Shown here in pieces: positions 24,257 to 31,842 of a DNA stretch of 64,000 nucleotides; within the stretch, counting starts at the first letter, position 1; each line of letters starts with the position of its first letter. The position numbers and the translations under genes were made by a program. The notes under the pieces were generated by a model. The model did no database searches and was not told the DNA's origin. It saw nothing but the letters and a program-made list of their open reading frames with translations. This DNA is from Sphingobium sp. AP50 (lineage in GTDB: Bacteria; Pseudomonadota; Alphaproteobacteria; Sphingomonadales; Sphingomonadaceae): NCBI RefSeq assembly GCF_900109095.1, contig NZ_FNYZ01000001.1, positions 868,001 to 932,000 on the forward strand. Reading direction: 5' to 3'.

Positions 24257-24985
24257 ATGTCGGTACTTCATACGGTTAATGCTCGTCGGTCGCATTTGTT
24301 CCAAACGGGCATCAAGGTTAAAATGGCGTTAGCCAGCATGGCCATGGTCGGCGCGCTCTGTGCAGCGGCACCCGCCAGCGCCACCGAAACCGACGATCCC
24401 TATGGCGATGCGTCGGAAATCAACACCAGCCCGCTTGGCCCCTCCGACGTCGGCTTCTCCAATCTCTTCTCCAGCCTTCAGCGGCTGGACGGCAATGCCA
24501 AGACCGCAGCCTATATCCCGTCGGGCCGCCCGGTCGAAAAGCTCTCGCTGACCTCGAACTTCGGCGTTCGCTCCGATCCGTTCAACCGCTCCGCCCGCAT
24601 GCACAAGGGCATCGACATTCCCGGCCCGATCGGCACCCCGATCCACGCCACGGCAGACGGCATCATCAGCCGCGCCGGCTGGGCCAGCGGCTATGGCAAT
24701 CTCGTCCAGATTTCGCACGGCAGCGGCATGGAAACGCGCTACGGCCATATGTCGAAGCTGCTGGTCGCCGAAAACTCCTATGTGAAGCGCGGCCAGATCA
24801 TCGGTCTGATGGGTTCGACCGGCCGTTCCACCGGCAGCCACCTCCATTATGAAGTCCGCGTCGATGGCGCCGCCATCAACCCGCTGCCCTTCGTCGCCGG
24901 CCCCGACTATCTGGTCGCGATGAACAGCAAGCCGCCGCTCGCCATGGGCGGCCCGACCAAGGCGCAGGAAAAGGCGGTCGACTGA
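24257..24985 (+). CDS. M23 family metallopeptidase (LytM domain)
   Basis: This 242-residue exported protein has a LytM/lysostaphin-type domain in the C-terminal half, likely acting on peptidoglycan or as an amidase activator. Zinc ligands are visible in RMHKGIDIPGPIGTPI and in TGSHLHYEVRVDG, with YGHMSKLL between. The N-terminus has a signal-like stretch (MALASMAMVGALCAAAPASA), preceded by 22 polar residues if the ATG at 24257 is used; an internal ATG near the hydrophobic segment could be the true start. A strong hairpin terminator follows. Confidence 0.88.
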   Translation: MSVLHTVNARRSHLFQTGIKVKMALASMAMVGALCAAAPASATETDDPYGDASEINTSPLGPSDVGFSNLFSSLQRLDGNAKTAAYIPSGRPVEKLSLTSNFGVRSDPFNRSARMHKGIDIPGPIGTPIHATADGIISRAGWASGYGNLVQISHGSGMETRYGHMSKLLVAENSYVKRGQIIGLMGSTGRSTGSHLHYEVRVDGAAINPLPFVAGPDYLVAMNSKPPLAMGGPTKAQEKAVD

Positions 24986-25006
24986 TCGCTTTTTGACCGA
25001 ATTTGC

Positions 25007-25042
25007 AAAAGGCCCGGCGCCCCATGGGTTGCCGGGCCTTTT
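25007..25042 (+). terminator. Rho-independent terminator after the M23 gene
   Basis: AAAAGGCCCGGC (25007-25018) pairs perfectly with GCCGGGCCTTTT (25031-25042) around a 12-base loop. The T-run closes it on the plus strand. Confidence 0.88.
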
Positions 25043-25063
25043 GCTTGATCCTATCTAGGCTCC

Positions 25064-25390
25064 ATGTCCGACATTGATCTCACCCCGTCCGCAGCCGCTC
25101 GCGTGGCCGCCATCGCCGCCAAGCAGGGCAAGCCGGCGATTCTCCGCCTGTCGGTGGAGGGGGGCGGCTGTTCCGGCTTCCAATATCGCTTTGGCCTCGC
25201 CGAAGCGATCGAGGCGGAGGATCTGACGGTCGAGCGCGACGGCGTGACGCTGGTGGTGGACGATGTGAGCATCGATCTGGTCCGCGGCTCCGCCGTCGAT
25301 TTCGTGTCGGATCTGGGTGGACAGGCGTTCAAGGTCACGAATCCCAACGCCACCGCCGGCTGCGGCTGCGGCACCAGCTTCTCGGTATAG
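25064..25390 (+). CDS. erpA: Iron-sulfur cluster insertion protein ErpA/IscA-type
   Basis: This 108-residue A-type carrier delivers Fe-S clusters to target enzymes. The three conserved cysteines are seen in VEGGGCSGFQYRFG at about residue 37 and in the C-terminal NATAGCGCGTSF. Length and pattern agree with ErpA. It is a single-gene unit between the terminator of the M23 gene and a palindromic repeat. Confidence 0.92.
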   Translation: MSDIDLTPSAAARVAAIAAKQGKPAILRLSVEGGGCSGFQYRFGLAEAIEAEDLTVERDGVTLVVDDVSIDLVRGSAVDFVSDLGGQAFKVTNPNATAGCGCGTSFSV

Positions 25391-25410
25391 CACCGCGAAA
25401 TTGAGGTTTT

Positions 25411-25557
25411 CCGTTCGTCCTGAGTAGCCCCTTCGACTGCCTGCTAAGGCAGGCGCTCAGGACACGCATTGAGCTTGTCGAAATGGCGTATCGAAGGATA
25501 GAGGTGCTTCGATACGGGTCTTCGACTTCGCTCAGCCCCTACTCAGCACGAACGGAA
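25411..25557. repeat. Dispersed palindromic repeat, family A, copy 2
   Basis: It starts CCGTTCGTCCTGAGTAG and ends CTACTCAGCACGAACGGA. Compared with copy 1 it contains an extra segment with TGCCTGCTAAGGCAGGCGCT, itself a small palindrome, in the left half, so it is about 30 bases longer. It lies directly before the xthA start. Confidence 0.85.
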
Positions 25558-25565
25558 ACTGACCC

Positions 25566-26342
25566 ATGCGCATCGCCACCTTCAACATCAACGGCATCAA
25601 GGCGCGCCTGCCGCGCCTGCTGGAATGGCTGGACGAAACGCGCCCGGACATCGCCTGCCTTCAGGAAATCAAGACCAGCGACGAAACCTTCCCGGTCAAG
25701 GATATCGAAGCCGCCGGCTATGGCGTGATCTGGCATGGGCAAAAGGGGTTCAATGGCGTCGCCATCCTCGCGCGCGGCGAAACCCCGGTCGAGGTGCGCC
25801 GGGGTCTGGAAGGCGAGCCGGAGGACGAACATAGCCGCTATCTGGAGGCTGATGTGAAGGGCGTGCGCGTCGCCAGCATCTACCTGCCCAACGGCAATCC
25901 GCAGCCCGGCCCCAAATTCGACTATAAACTCCGCTGGATGAAGCGCCTTCGGACACGCGCCGCCGAAATCTGGGCAGAGGAAGTGCCCGCGATCCTGGCT
26001 GGCGACTATAATGTCATCCCGCGCGACGTGGACACATTCTCGGTCAAGGCGATGCAGGACGACGCGCTGATGCAGCCGGAAAGCCGCGCCGCCTATCGCC
26101 GCCTGCTGGCCGACGGCTGGACCGACTCGATCCTCAGCCGCCACCCCAATGGCGGTGTCTGGACTTTCTGGGACTATCAGGCGAACAGCTGGCCGCGCGA
26201 CGCAGGCTTCCGCATCGATCATCTCCTCCTCAGCCCCGCCGCCGCCGATCGCCTGATCGATGCCCAGGTCGACAAAGAATTTCGCGGCCGGGAAAAGGCC
26301 AGCGACCACGCCCCGACCTGGGTGGAATTGCGCGACCTCTAA
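25566..26342 (+). CDS. xthA: Exodeoxyribonuclease III
   Basis: This 258-residue AP endonuclease/3'-5' exonuclease works in base-excision repair. The motifs are RIATFNINGIKARLPRLLEW, IACLQEIKT with the metal-binding Glu, SIYLPNGNP, LAGDYNVIP with Asp-Asn, and the C-terminal KASDHAPTW with the catalytic His. The length is normal. The ribosome site region coincides with the end of the family A repeat. Confidence 0.94.
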   Translation: MRIATFNINGIKARLPRLLEWLDETRPDIACLQEIKTSDETFPVKDIEAAGYGVIWHGQKGFNGVAILARGETPVEVRRGLEGEPEDEHSRYLEADVKGVRVASIYLPNGNPQPGPKFDYKLRWMKRLRTRAAEIWAEEVPAILAGDYNVIPRDVDTFSVKAMQDDALMQPESRAAYRRLLADGWTDSILSRHPNGGVWTFWDYQANSWPRDAGFRIDHLLLSPAAADRLIDAQVDKEFRGREKASDHAPTWVELRDL

Positions 26343-26349
26343 ACGATAC

Positions 26350-26416
26350 GTCATTGCGAGCGCAGCGAAGCAATCCAATGGTCCGCCCTGGATTGCTTCG
26401 CTGCGCTCGCAATGAC
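26350..26416. repeat. Dispersed hairpin repeat, family B, copy 1
   Basis: Two perfectly complementary 28-base arms (26350-26377 and 26389-26416) begin GTCATTGCGAGCGCAGCG and surround an 11-base loop. It follows xthA after 7 bases and could act as a transcription or mRNA boundary. Other copies are at 34601, 48124 and 60563. Confidence 0.92.
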
Positions 26417-26432
26417 AGGAATAGGATGATTG

Positions 26433-26477
26433 ATTATTACCCGGATCATATTGACTCAATAAAATCCGGGTAATAAT
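26433..26477. promoter_or_regulatory. Perfect 14-base inverted repeat upstream of the DUF2239 gene
   Basis: ATTATTACCCGGAT (26433-26446) and ATCCGGGTAATAAT (26464-26477) are exact inverses separated by 17 bases. The pair lies 25-69 bases before the ATG of the DUF2239 gene and is AT-rich against the surrounding sequence. The position and symmetry suggest a repressor or activator site around the promoter. It lacks a T-run, so a terminator is less likely. Confidence 0.6.
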
Positions 26478-26501
26478 AACCCATGCCGAAGGAGACTCGG
26501 C

Positions 26502-27065
26502 ATGGAACGAACATTGACGGCTTTCGCAGGCGACCTGTGGATCGCCACGGGCGACGAAGGCGAAGTGCGCGAAGCGCTGCGCGCCATGGGGGATGAAGCC
26601 CAGAATATCCTGCTGTTCGACGATGCAACCGGCCGTCAGGTGGACATCGACCTGCGCGGCCCCGCTATCGAGGAAGCGCGGGGCAGGGGGCGTCCGAAAC
26701 TCGGCGTCCAACCACGCGAAGTGACGCTGTTGCCCCGCCACTGGGACTGGCTCGCCACGCAGCCCGGCGGCGCCTCCGCCACGCTCCGCCGCTTGGTCGA
26801 GGACGCGCGAAAGGCCAGCGCCACTACGCCCAGCCCCCGCGCGGCGATGGACGCCGCCTATCATTTCATGACCGCCATGGCAGGCGACCGCCCCAACTAT
26901 GAAGCGGCGATCCGTGCCCTCTTCGCAAAGGACGGGGAACTGTTCACCTCCCTGTCGCAAGACTGGCCCTCCGGCATCCGCGACCACGCAAGGGCACTGG
27001 CGGCACCGGCGTTTGGGGGGGTAGGTTTTGCTCACATTAAAGGAGAGGCGATTGGCCGCAGTTAG
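26502..27065 (+). CDS. DUF2239 family protein
   Basis: This 187-residue protein of unknown function belongs, by recall, to the DUF2239 family. Segments are MERTLTAFAGDLWIATGDEG, then ILLFDDATGRQVDIDLRG, then GRGRPKLGVQPREVTLLPRHW and a helical end with AYHFMTAMAGDRPNYEAAIR. GRGRPKLGV looks like an AT-hook-like basic patch and PREVTLLPRHWDWL is a family hallmark. A GAAGGAG site precedes the ATG. It may be controlled through the inverted repeat just upstream, as an independent unit. It overlaps the end of a convergent gene by four bases. Confidence 0.85.
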   Translation: MERTLTAFAGDLWIATGDEGEVREALRAMGDEAQNILLFDDATGRQVDIDLRGPAIEEARGRGRPKLGVQPREVTLLPRHWDWLATQPGGASATLRRLVEDARKASATTPSPRAAMDAAYHFMTAMAGDRPNYEAAIRALFAKDGELFTSLSQDWPSGIRDHARALAAPAFGGVGFAHIKGEAIGRS

Positions 27066-27469
27066 CTTTCCAGGCGTTGGCAGTTCATAGAGCTCTGGCT
27101 GTGGCCCCTGCGCTTCTTTGGCGGTTGATGGATAACGTGCCACATATCCGCACTCTTTTCGAAAGAAGCCACACATCGCAAATGCTCTGGCGAATCCTCC
27201 CCAAAAACGGTGACTTGCCCTCCATCACGCGCCAGCGTGAAGGAACATTGCAGCACGGCCTTTTGCTGTCCGCATTGTAGCTGTTCGATATGAAGCGTTA
27301 ACGGCTTTTCATTTCCCGCGTTTGCCCATAGCGCTGCGAGCCGATCACCATTCCCGATCATCGCATTGGCTTGCAAATCGTTCCAGATTGCAGCGTTCAC
27401 CTGTCCGTCAAGTGGCGCTACAGGGGCCATGAACGCGGCCGTTGCGGCAAGCAGACTGCTTGGGAACAT
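27062..27469 (-). CDS. Small exported protein of unknown function
   Basis: This 135-residue protein has a signal peptide (FPSSLLAATAAFMAPVAPLDG) and a mature domain with four cysteines. Two of them are in QCGQQKAVLQCSF and one in HLRCVASF. The codon choice is less GC-biased than in neighbours (for example GCT, CAA, TTT and AAA codons are frequent), which may indicate recent transfer. The start could be ATG 27469 or TTG 27478. Its end overlaps the DUF2239 gene tail-to-tail. No homologue is recognised. Confidence 0.6.
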   Translation of the reverse strand: MFPSSLLAATAAFMAPVAPLDGQVNAAIWNDLQANAMIGNGDRLAALWANAGNEKPLTLHIEQLQCGQQKAVLQCSFTLARDGGQVTVFGEDSPEHLRCVASFEKSADMWHVIHQPPKKRRGHSQSSMNCQRLES

Positions 27470-27544
27470 GCTGGCCAAACTATGCCTCTCAGTGGCAGCT
27501 TTCTATAGCAATTCGGCGCTATCCCGAATTGGACGGACCCCGCC

Positions 27545-28513
27545 CTAAGCCGCCAGTCTCAGAAACGGCACCGGCTCGGTCGATCGCAGCACGATCGGCT
27601 TGCCTTCCGACGCTTCGAACAATTCGCCGTCCAGGATCACGCTGCTGCGGTCGCCCTCGATGCGGATGACGTCGCCCTGCTCCAGATGGATGCCCTGCAT
27701 CTTGTGCTTGCCCACCCGCTTGAACAGGCTGGCCCAGATCAGGCGGAACAAAGCGGGCAGGCTCTGGTCCACCGCCATCAGTTTCATATTGCCGCGACGG
27801 CTGTCGCCGGGGTCCACACCCAGCAGCAGTCGCTCCAGCGTCGTCACGATCAGCACCGCAAAGCGCCCCACCAACTGGCCTTCGCGGATCAGCGATATGC
27901 TGACCGGGCGGCTCGACGGCGGCAGGAATTTAGCGCGGATGCCAAACAGCAGCGAGAATATCACCGCGAGCGCAGTGATGACATGGCTCAGCCCATTGGA
28001 CAGGCCCAGCGGATAAATCTGGTTGCGGCAATAGAGCATGTAATCAGCCAGCCCCGCGCCGCCCAGAAACATGCCCAGCACCGGCCGGCTGCCGACCGCA
28101 CCATCCGACAGGGCGATCAGTTCGCGCGCCACCACATGGTCGGCAACGCCCGCCTTGGCGATTTCGACGATCCGTTCCAGCGCCTTGATCGGGTCGCCAT
28201 GAATGCCGAGGTCGAGGGCGATCAGGTTGGTCTTGCCATTGGGCAGCACCGCGATCGGTGGGACGCGACCCTTGAAATGCTCGCCCTGATAGAGTTCGGT
28301 CAGCGACGCCTGCACCGTGCCGTCACCGCCATTGATGACGATGACGGCCGGATTGACGCGGGCGATGGTCTGGAATGCGCGGCCAATCTGGTCGACCTGC
28401 TCCACTTCATAGTGGAAGATGTCCGGATTGCTGGCGCAATAGCTGCGCACGCGCGGAAGTGTCTGCCGGTTGCCCGTGGACTTGGGGTTGGACAGGAGCG
28501 CGACGCAGACCAT
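27545..28513 (-). CDS. Diacylglycerol/sphingosine-type lipid kinase family protein
   Basis: This 322-residue protein has the DAGK catalytic fold. The nucleotide-binding signature is VIVINGGDGTVQASLTEL at about residues 57-74, and LPNGKTNLIALDLGI follows at the expected distance (the GGDGT and PxGTxN-like pair, with K for T). VSISLIREGQLVGRFAVLIV and the C-terminal SSVILDGELFEASEGKPIVL match the beta-sandwich domain. It is cytoplasmic and acts on a lipid, possibly diacylglycerol or a sphingoid base, which cannot be decided. It is preceded 9 bases upstream by the DUF2141 gene on the same strand. Confidence 0.85.
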   Translation of the reverse strand: MVCVALLSNPKSTGNRQTLPRVRSYCASNPDIFHYEVEQVDQIGRAFQTIARVNPAVIVINGGDGTVQASLTELYQGEHFKGRVPPIAVLPNGKTNLIALDLGIHGDPIKALERIVEIAKAGVADHVVARELIALSDGAVGSRPVLGMFLGGAGLADYMLYCRNQIYPLGLSNGLSHVITALAVIFSLLFGIRAKFLPPSSRPVSISLIREGQLVGRFAVLIVTTLERLLLGVDPGDSRRGNMKLMAVDQSLPALFRLIWASLFKRVGKHKMQGIHLEQGDVIRIEGDRSSVILDGELFEASEGKPIVLRSTEPVPFLRLAA

Positions 28514-28522
28514 CTTTTCGGA

Positions 28523-29017
28523 TCACATATATTTGAGGTTGATCGTGATTTTCGTCACGCCGGGGCCAGCATGGAACGCCGCCTTCTCCACGCCGGGCTT
28601 GCCCAGGTTGAAGATGCTGATCGACGGATTGTTGGAAAATCCGCCGCCGTCGCGGGAAATGTCGGTCTTGCCATTGCCGTCGCGGTCATGCCGCACGGCG
28701 ATGCCATATTCGCCAGCCTGCGGCACCGGCAGGCAAAAACGCATCGCGCCGCCCGCCGGACGGACCGTCGTTTCGATTCGATTGAGCCATTCGCCCTTGG
28801 TCAGCCAGGCGGATTTCGTGGCGGGATAGGACTGGATACGGACCTTGCCGGTCGCCGCCACGAAGCCGCGCACATCGACCAGCACCGCCGGTCCCCGTGC
28901 ACTCGCGCCGCAGCGTTCGAGATCATTGGCAATTTCCTGCCCGTGGGCCATCGCCGGGACAGAAGCGACCAGCGCTACTACCGACATCAGACCCAGTGCA
29001 ACTTTCAACATGACCAT
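28523..29017 (-). CDS. Exported DUF2141 family protein
   Basis: This 164-residue protein has a signal peptide (VMLKVALGLMSVVALVASVPAMA) and a mature beta-sandwich of the DUF2141 type. Typical segments are GKVRIQSYPATKSAWLTKG, MRFCLPVPQAGEYGIAVRHD and the DRDGNGKTDISRDGGGFSNN loop, which looks like an EF-hand-like calcium loop. An AGGAG site lies 4 bases before the ATG at 29017. The frame stays open far upstream, but that part is antisense to lptF and not coding. It is probably co-transcribed with the lipid kinase. Confidence 0.85.
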   Translation of the reverse strand: MVMLKVALGLMSVVALVASVPAMAHGQEIANDLERCGASARGPAVLVDVRGFVAATGKVRIQSYPATKSAWLTKGEWLNRIETTVRPAGGAMRFCLPVPQAGEYGIAVRHDRDGNGKTDISRDGGGFSNNPSISIFNLGKPGVEKAAFHAGPGVTKITINLKYM

Positions 29018-29143
29018 CAGACTCCTGGAAGCTATAGCCACCGGCATGACCCGGTTGGCGAGCCCCTGTTCGCCCCGCTTACCTGACTCGCATATGGGAT
29101 GGGTTTGCGGCCAAATCATGGTGATGGGACGACGACTTAGAGA

Positions 29144-30352
29144 ATGCTGACCGCCACCGACCGTTATCTCGCCCGCCTGATCGCCGTGCCCATGATTGGT
29201 ACGCTGGTGATCGCCGCGATGCTGTTCATGCTCGACAAGATGTTGAGCCTGTTCGATTTTGTCGCGGCGCAGGGCGGCCCCGTCAGCGTGGTGTGGCGCA
29301 TGCTCGCCAATATGCTGCCCGAATATATGTCGCTGGCCATCCCGATCGGGCTGATGCTGGGCATATTGCTCGCCTTCCGCAAGCTGGCGACGACGTCGGA
29401 ACTGGACGTGATGCGCGCGGTGGGCCTGTCCTATGGCCGGCTGCTGCGCGTGCCCTATATGTATGCGATCGCGCTGGCGCTCATCAATTTCGGCATCGTC
29501 GGCTTCGTCCAGCCCTTGTCCCGCCACGCCTATGAGGCGCTGCGCTTCGAATTGCGGTCGGGCGCGCTGGGCGCATCGATCAAGGTCGGCGAGTTCACCA
29601 CCATGGGTAAGCGCATGACCATGCGCATCGAACGCAGCCGGGACGAAGGCCGCAATCTTCAGGGCATTTTCGTCCGCGCCAACAGCAGCAACGGCCAGTC
29701 GGTCGCGGTGACGGCGGCGCAGGGCACCTTCCTGGCGACGGACGATCCCGACACCATCATCTTCCGCCTGCGCGACGGCGTGCTGGTGAATGACGGCCCC
29801 AAATACAAGACGCCGCGCATCCTGTCCTTCTCCAGCCATGACCTGCCGATCGACCTGCCCCAGATCGAAAATTTCCGGGGTCGCGACGTCGACCGGGAAA
29901 AGACGATTCCCGAACTGGTGGTCATGGGCCGCAGCGCCGAAACGCCGCAGAAGCTGAAGGATGAAGTGCGCGCCAATTTCCATTATCGCATGGTGGAGGT
30001 GGTCTTCATGCTGTTGCTGCCACTGGCGGCGCTGGCCTTTGCCGTTCCGCCCAAGCGATCCACATCGGCGCTGGGCGTCTTCCTGTCGATCATCTTCATC
30101 GTGACCTATCACAAGATCAACCAATATGGCGAAAGCGTTGGCGCGCTGGGCAAGATCGACCCGATCTTCGCGCTATGGGGGCCGTTCCTGGTCGCCTCCG
30201 CACTGGTATTGTGGATGTATCATGTGATTGCGCACCGCCCCGGCGGCCAGCCGATCGGCGCGCTGGAATATGCCTTTGGCAAGCTCGGCAAGCAGGTCGT
30301 CCGCCTGCTCAGCCTGCGTCGGCGACGCGCGCCCGCGGAAGGAGCGGCCTGA
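29144..30352 (+). CDS. lptF: LPS export ABC transporter permease LptF
   Basis: LptF is one of two inner-membrane permeases that lift lipopolysaccharide from the membrane into the Lpt bridge, powered by LptB. The 402-residue protein has the YjgP/YjgQ layout: N-terminal membrane helices (YLARLIAVPMIGTLVIAAML), a periplasmic beta-jellyroll in the middle, and three C-terminal helices (VVFMLLLPLAALAFAVPPKR and others). LGILLAFRKLATTSELDVMRAVG is the coupling-helix region. lptG follows after 4 bases, so they form an operon. Confidence 0.94.
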   Translation: MLTATDRYLARLIAVPMIGTLVIAAMLFMLDKMLSLFDFVAAQGGPVSVVWRMLANMLPEYMSLAIPIGLMLGILLAFRKLATTSELDVMRAVGLSYGRLLRVPYMYAIALALINFGIVGFVQPLSRHAYEALRFELRSGALGASIKVGEFTTMGKRMTMRIERSRDEGRNLQGIFVRANSSNGQSVAVTAAQGTFLATDDPDTIIFRLRDGVLVNDGPKYKTPRILSFSSHDLPIDLPQIENFRGRDVDREKTIPELVVMGRSAETPQKLKDEVRANFHYRMVEVVFMLLLPLAALAFAVPPKRSTSALGVFLSIIFIVTYHKINQYGESVGALGKIDPIFALWGPFLVASALVLWMYHVIAHRPGGQPIGALEYAFGKLGKQVVRLLSLRRRRAPAEGAA

Positions 30353-30356
30353 CCCC

Positions 30357-31457
30357 ATGAATCTCGACTTCTTCCCCTCGCGCCAGATCAGCTTCTACAT
30401 GATGAAGCTGTTCTTCACTCGGACCTTCGCCGTGCTGGCGATGCTGGTGGCGATCCTGCTGACGCTCGACCTGCTGGGCGAATCGGGCGACATATTGGCC
30501 TATGCGGGCAATGGCGACGCGCAACTGTGGCATTATGCCGGCCTGCGCGCGCCGCAGATTGCTGCCACATTCCTGCCATTCTCGGTTCTGCTCGGCACGC
30601 TGATCATGCTGGCGACGCTGAACCAGAATAGCGAAATCATCTCGATGAAGGCGGCGGGCCTGTCCGCGCATCAGATATTGGCGCCGCTCGTCGTCGCCGC
30701 GCTCGGCATTTCCGCGCTCAGCTTCGTCTTCAACGAACGGATCGTGGTGCGCTCCACCGCCGCGCTCAGCGCCTGGCAGGCGGTGGATTATGGCCCGGTG
30801 CCGGCCGAGAGCGGTGTGAAGGCCAATCCCTGGGTGCGGGACGGCAATAATCTGGTCAATGTCGCGATCGTCGCGGGGCGCGGAACCGCCGTGCAACTGC
30901 GCAAGGTCGAGATTTACAACCGCATCAACAACAGCCTGATCACCATCGTCCAGGCGCCCAAGGGTCATTATGACGCCGCGACCAAAAGCTGGTTGCTGGA
31001 AAATGCCCGCCAGTTTGATGTCGCGCGCGGGACGATGCGTGATGTCGGCACGGTGCGATTCGGCCGCGATATCCGCCCCGACCAGTTCACCCTGGCAAAG
31101 GTCGATGCCGACGCGCTGACCTTCAGCGAATTGCAGTCCGCGATCAACGACCTGCGCGATGCCGGACGTCCGACGGCGGAACTGGAAGGCAGCCTGTGGC
31201 ACAAGATTTCCGGGCCGCTCTCCGCGCTATTGATGCCGATCCTGGGATCGGTCGCGGCCTTCGGTCTGGCGCGTTCGGGCCAGCTTTTCATCCGCGCGGT
31301 GATGGGCATGGCGCTGGGCTTCGCCTATTTCGTGGCGGATAATTTCTCGCTCGCGATGGGCAGCCTGGGCGCCTATCCGCCGATCCTGGCTGCCTGGGCG
31401 CCCTTCTTCCTGTTCCTGCTGGTCGGGGAAACCGTGCTGTTCCGAACGGAAGAGTAG
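30357..31457 (+). CDS. lptG: LPS export ABC transporter permease LptG
   Basis: This 366-residue partner of LptF has the same layout: N-terminal helix (LFFTRTFAVLAMLVAILLTLD), a coupling region with LIMLATLNQNSEIISMKAAG, a periplasmic jellyroll, and C-terminal helices with SGPLSALLMPILGSVAAFGL. The start is ATG 30357, four bases after the lptF stop. A GC-rich hairpin follows the gene. Both permeases must be present for LPS transport, so this locus looks intact. Confidence 0.94.
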   Translation: MNLDFFPSRQISFYMMKLFFTRTFAVLAMLVAILLTLDLLGESGDILAYAGNGDAQLWHYAGLRAPQIAATFLPFSVLLGTLIMLATLNQNSEIISMKAAGLSAHQILAPLVVAALGISALSFVFNERIVVRSTAALSAWQAVDYGPVPAESGVKANPWVRDGNNLVNVAIVAGRGTAVQLRKVEIYNRINNSLITIVQAPKGHYDAATKSWLLENARQFDVARGTMRDVGTVRFGRDIRPDQFTLAKVDADALTFSELQSAINDLRDAGRPTAELEGSLWHKISGPLSALLMPILGSVAAFGLARSGQLFIRAVMGMALGFAYFVADNFSLAMGSLGAYPPILAAWAPFFLFLLVGETVLFRTEE

Positions 31458-31466
31458 GGCAAATTA

Positions 31467-31503
31467 AAGGCCCCGGCGACCAAGGGACGTCGCGCGGGGC
31501 CTT
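31467..31503 (+). terminator. Possible terminator after lptG
   Basis: AAGGCCCCG (31467-31475) pairs with CGGGGCCTT (31495-31503). There is no T-run, so it may be a processing or Rho-assisted stop rather than a classical terminator. Confidence 0.5.
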
Positions 31504-31647
31504 CGTAGGGGCGTTCCGATCCTCGTCAGGGGGAGGGGAAAGGGACCGGAACAGCCACCATATGGGCGGCGGAAATCCCGTTTCAACCCGCAACTGGAAA
31601 AATTATGCGATTGCGTGCAGTCGGCTGATTCAGTTCGCACTCGTGTT

Positions 31648-31671
31648 CCCCCTCCCGCAAGCGGGAGGGGG
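31648..31671. repeat. Short perfect hairpin
   Basis: CCCCCTCCCGC and GCGGGAGGGGG form an 11-base perfect stem with a two-base AA centre. It could be a dispersed element or a terminator for the convergent genes. There is only one copy in this window. Confidence 0.6.
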
Positions 31672-31743
31672 CCAGGGGGTGGGCTTGCGCGAGGTTGCGT
31701 TGACCCGCGCCGCTTCCATTGGAGCATCGAGCCTTAAATAGTA

Positions 31744-31822
31744 CCCGTTCGGGCTGAGCCTGTCGAAGCCTTGCTCTTTTGTTCAAGAAGTACAGCCCTT
31801 CGACAGGCTCAGGGCGAACGGA
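31744..31822. repeat. Dispersed palindromic repeat, family A, copy 3 (short form)
   Basis: CCCGTTCGGGCTGAGCCTGTC at the left pairs with GACAGGCTCAGGGCGAACGG at the right (with one offset), and the centre is a poorly paired 30-base loop. This copy lacks the TATCGAAGG inner arms found in copies 1, 2 and 4. Confidence 0.8.
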
Positions 31823-31842
31823 TAGATATTGCGCGCGATGCT

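Larger units (their letters stand above)
31458..31842. other. Gene-free stretch containing hairpins and a palindromic repeat
   Basis: No gene is supported in these 385 bases. They hold a stem after lptG (31467-31503), a short perfect hairpin (31648-31671) and a family A repeat (31744-31822). Both neighbouring genes converge here, so the region probably ends transcription from both sides. Confidence 0.75.

Noticed and set aside
25539..27176. Long minus-strand open frame across xthA, the repeat and the DUF2239 gene
   Set aside because: It crosses a palindromic repeat and two well-supported plus-strand genes, and no family motif is visible.
29018..30124. Upstream extension of the DUF2141 gene
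   Set aside because: The frame stays open, but the signal peptide and ribosome site define the start at 29017, and the extension is antisense to lptF.
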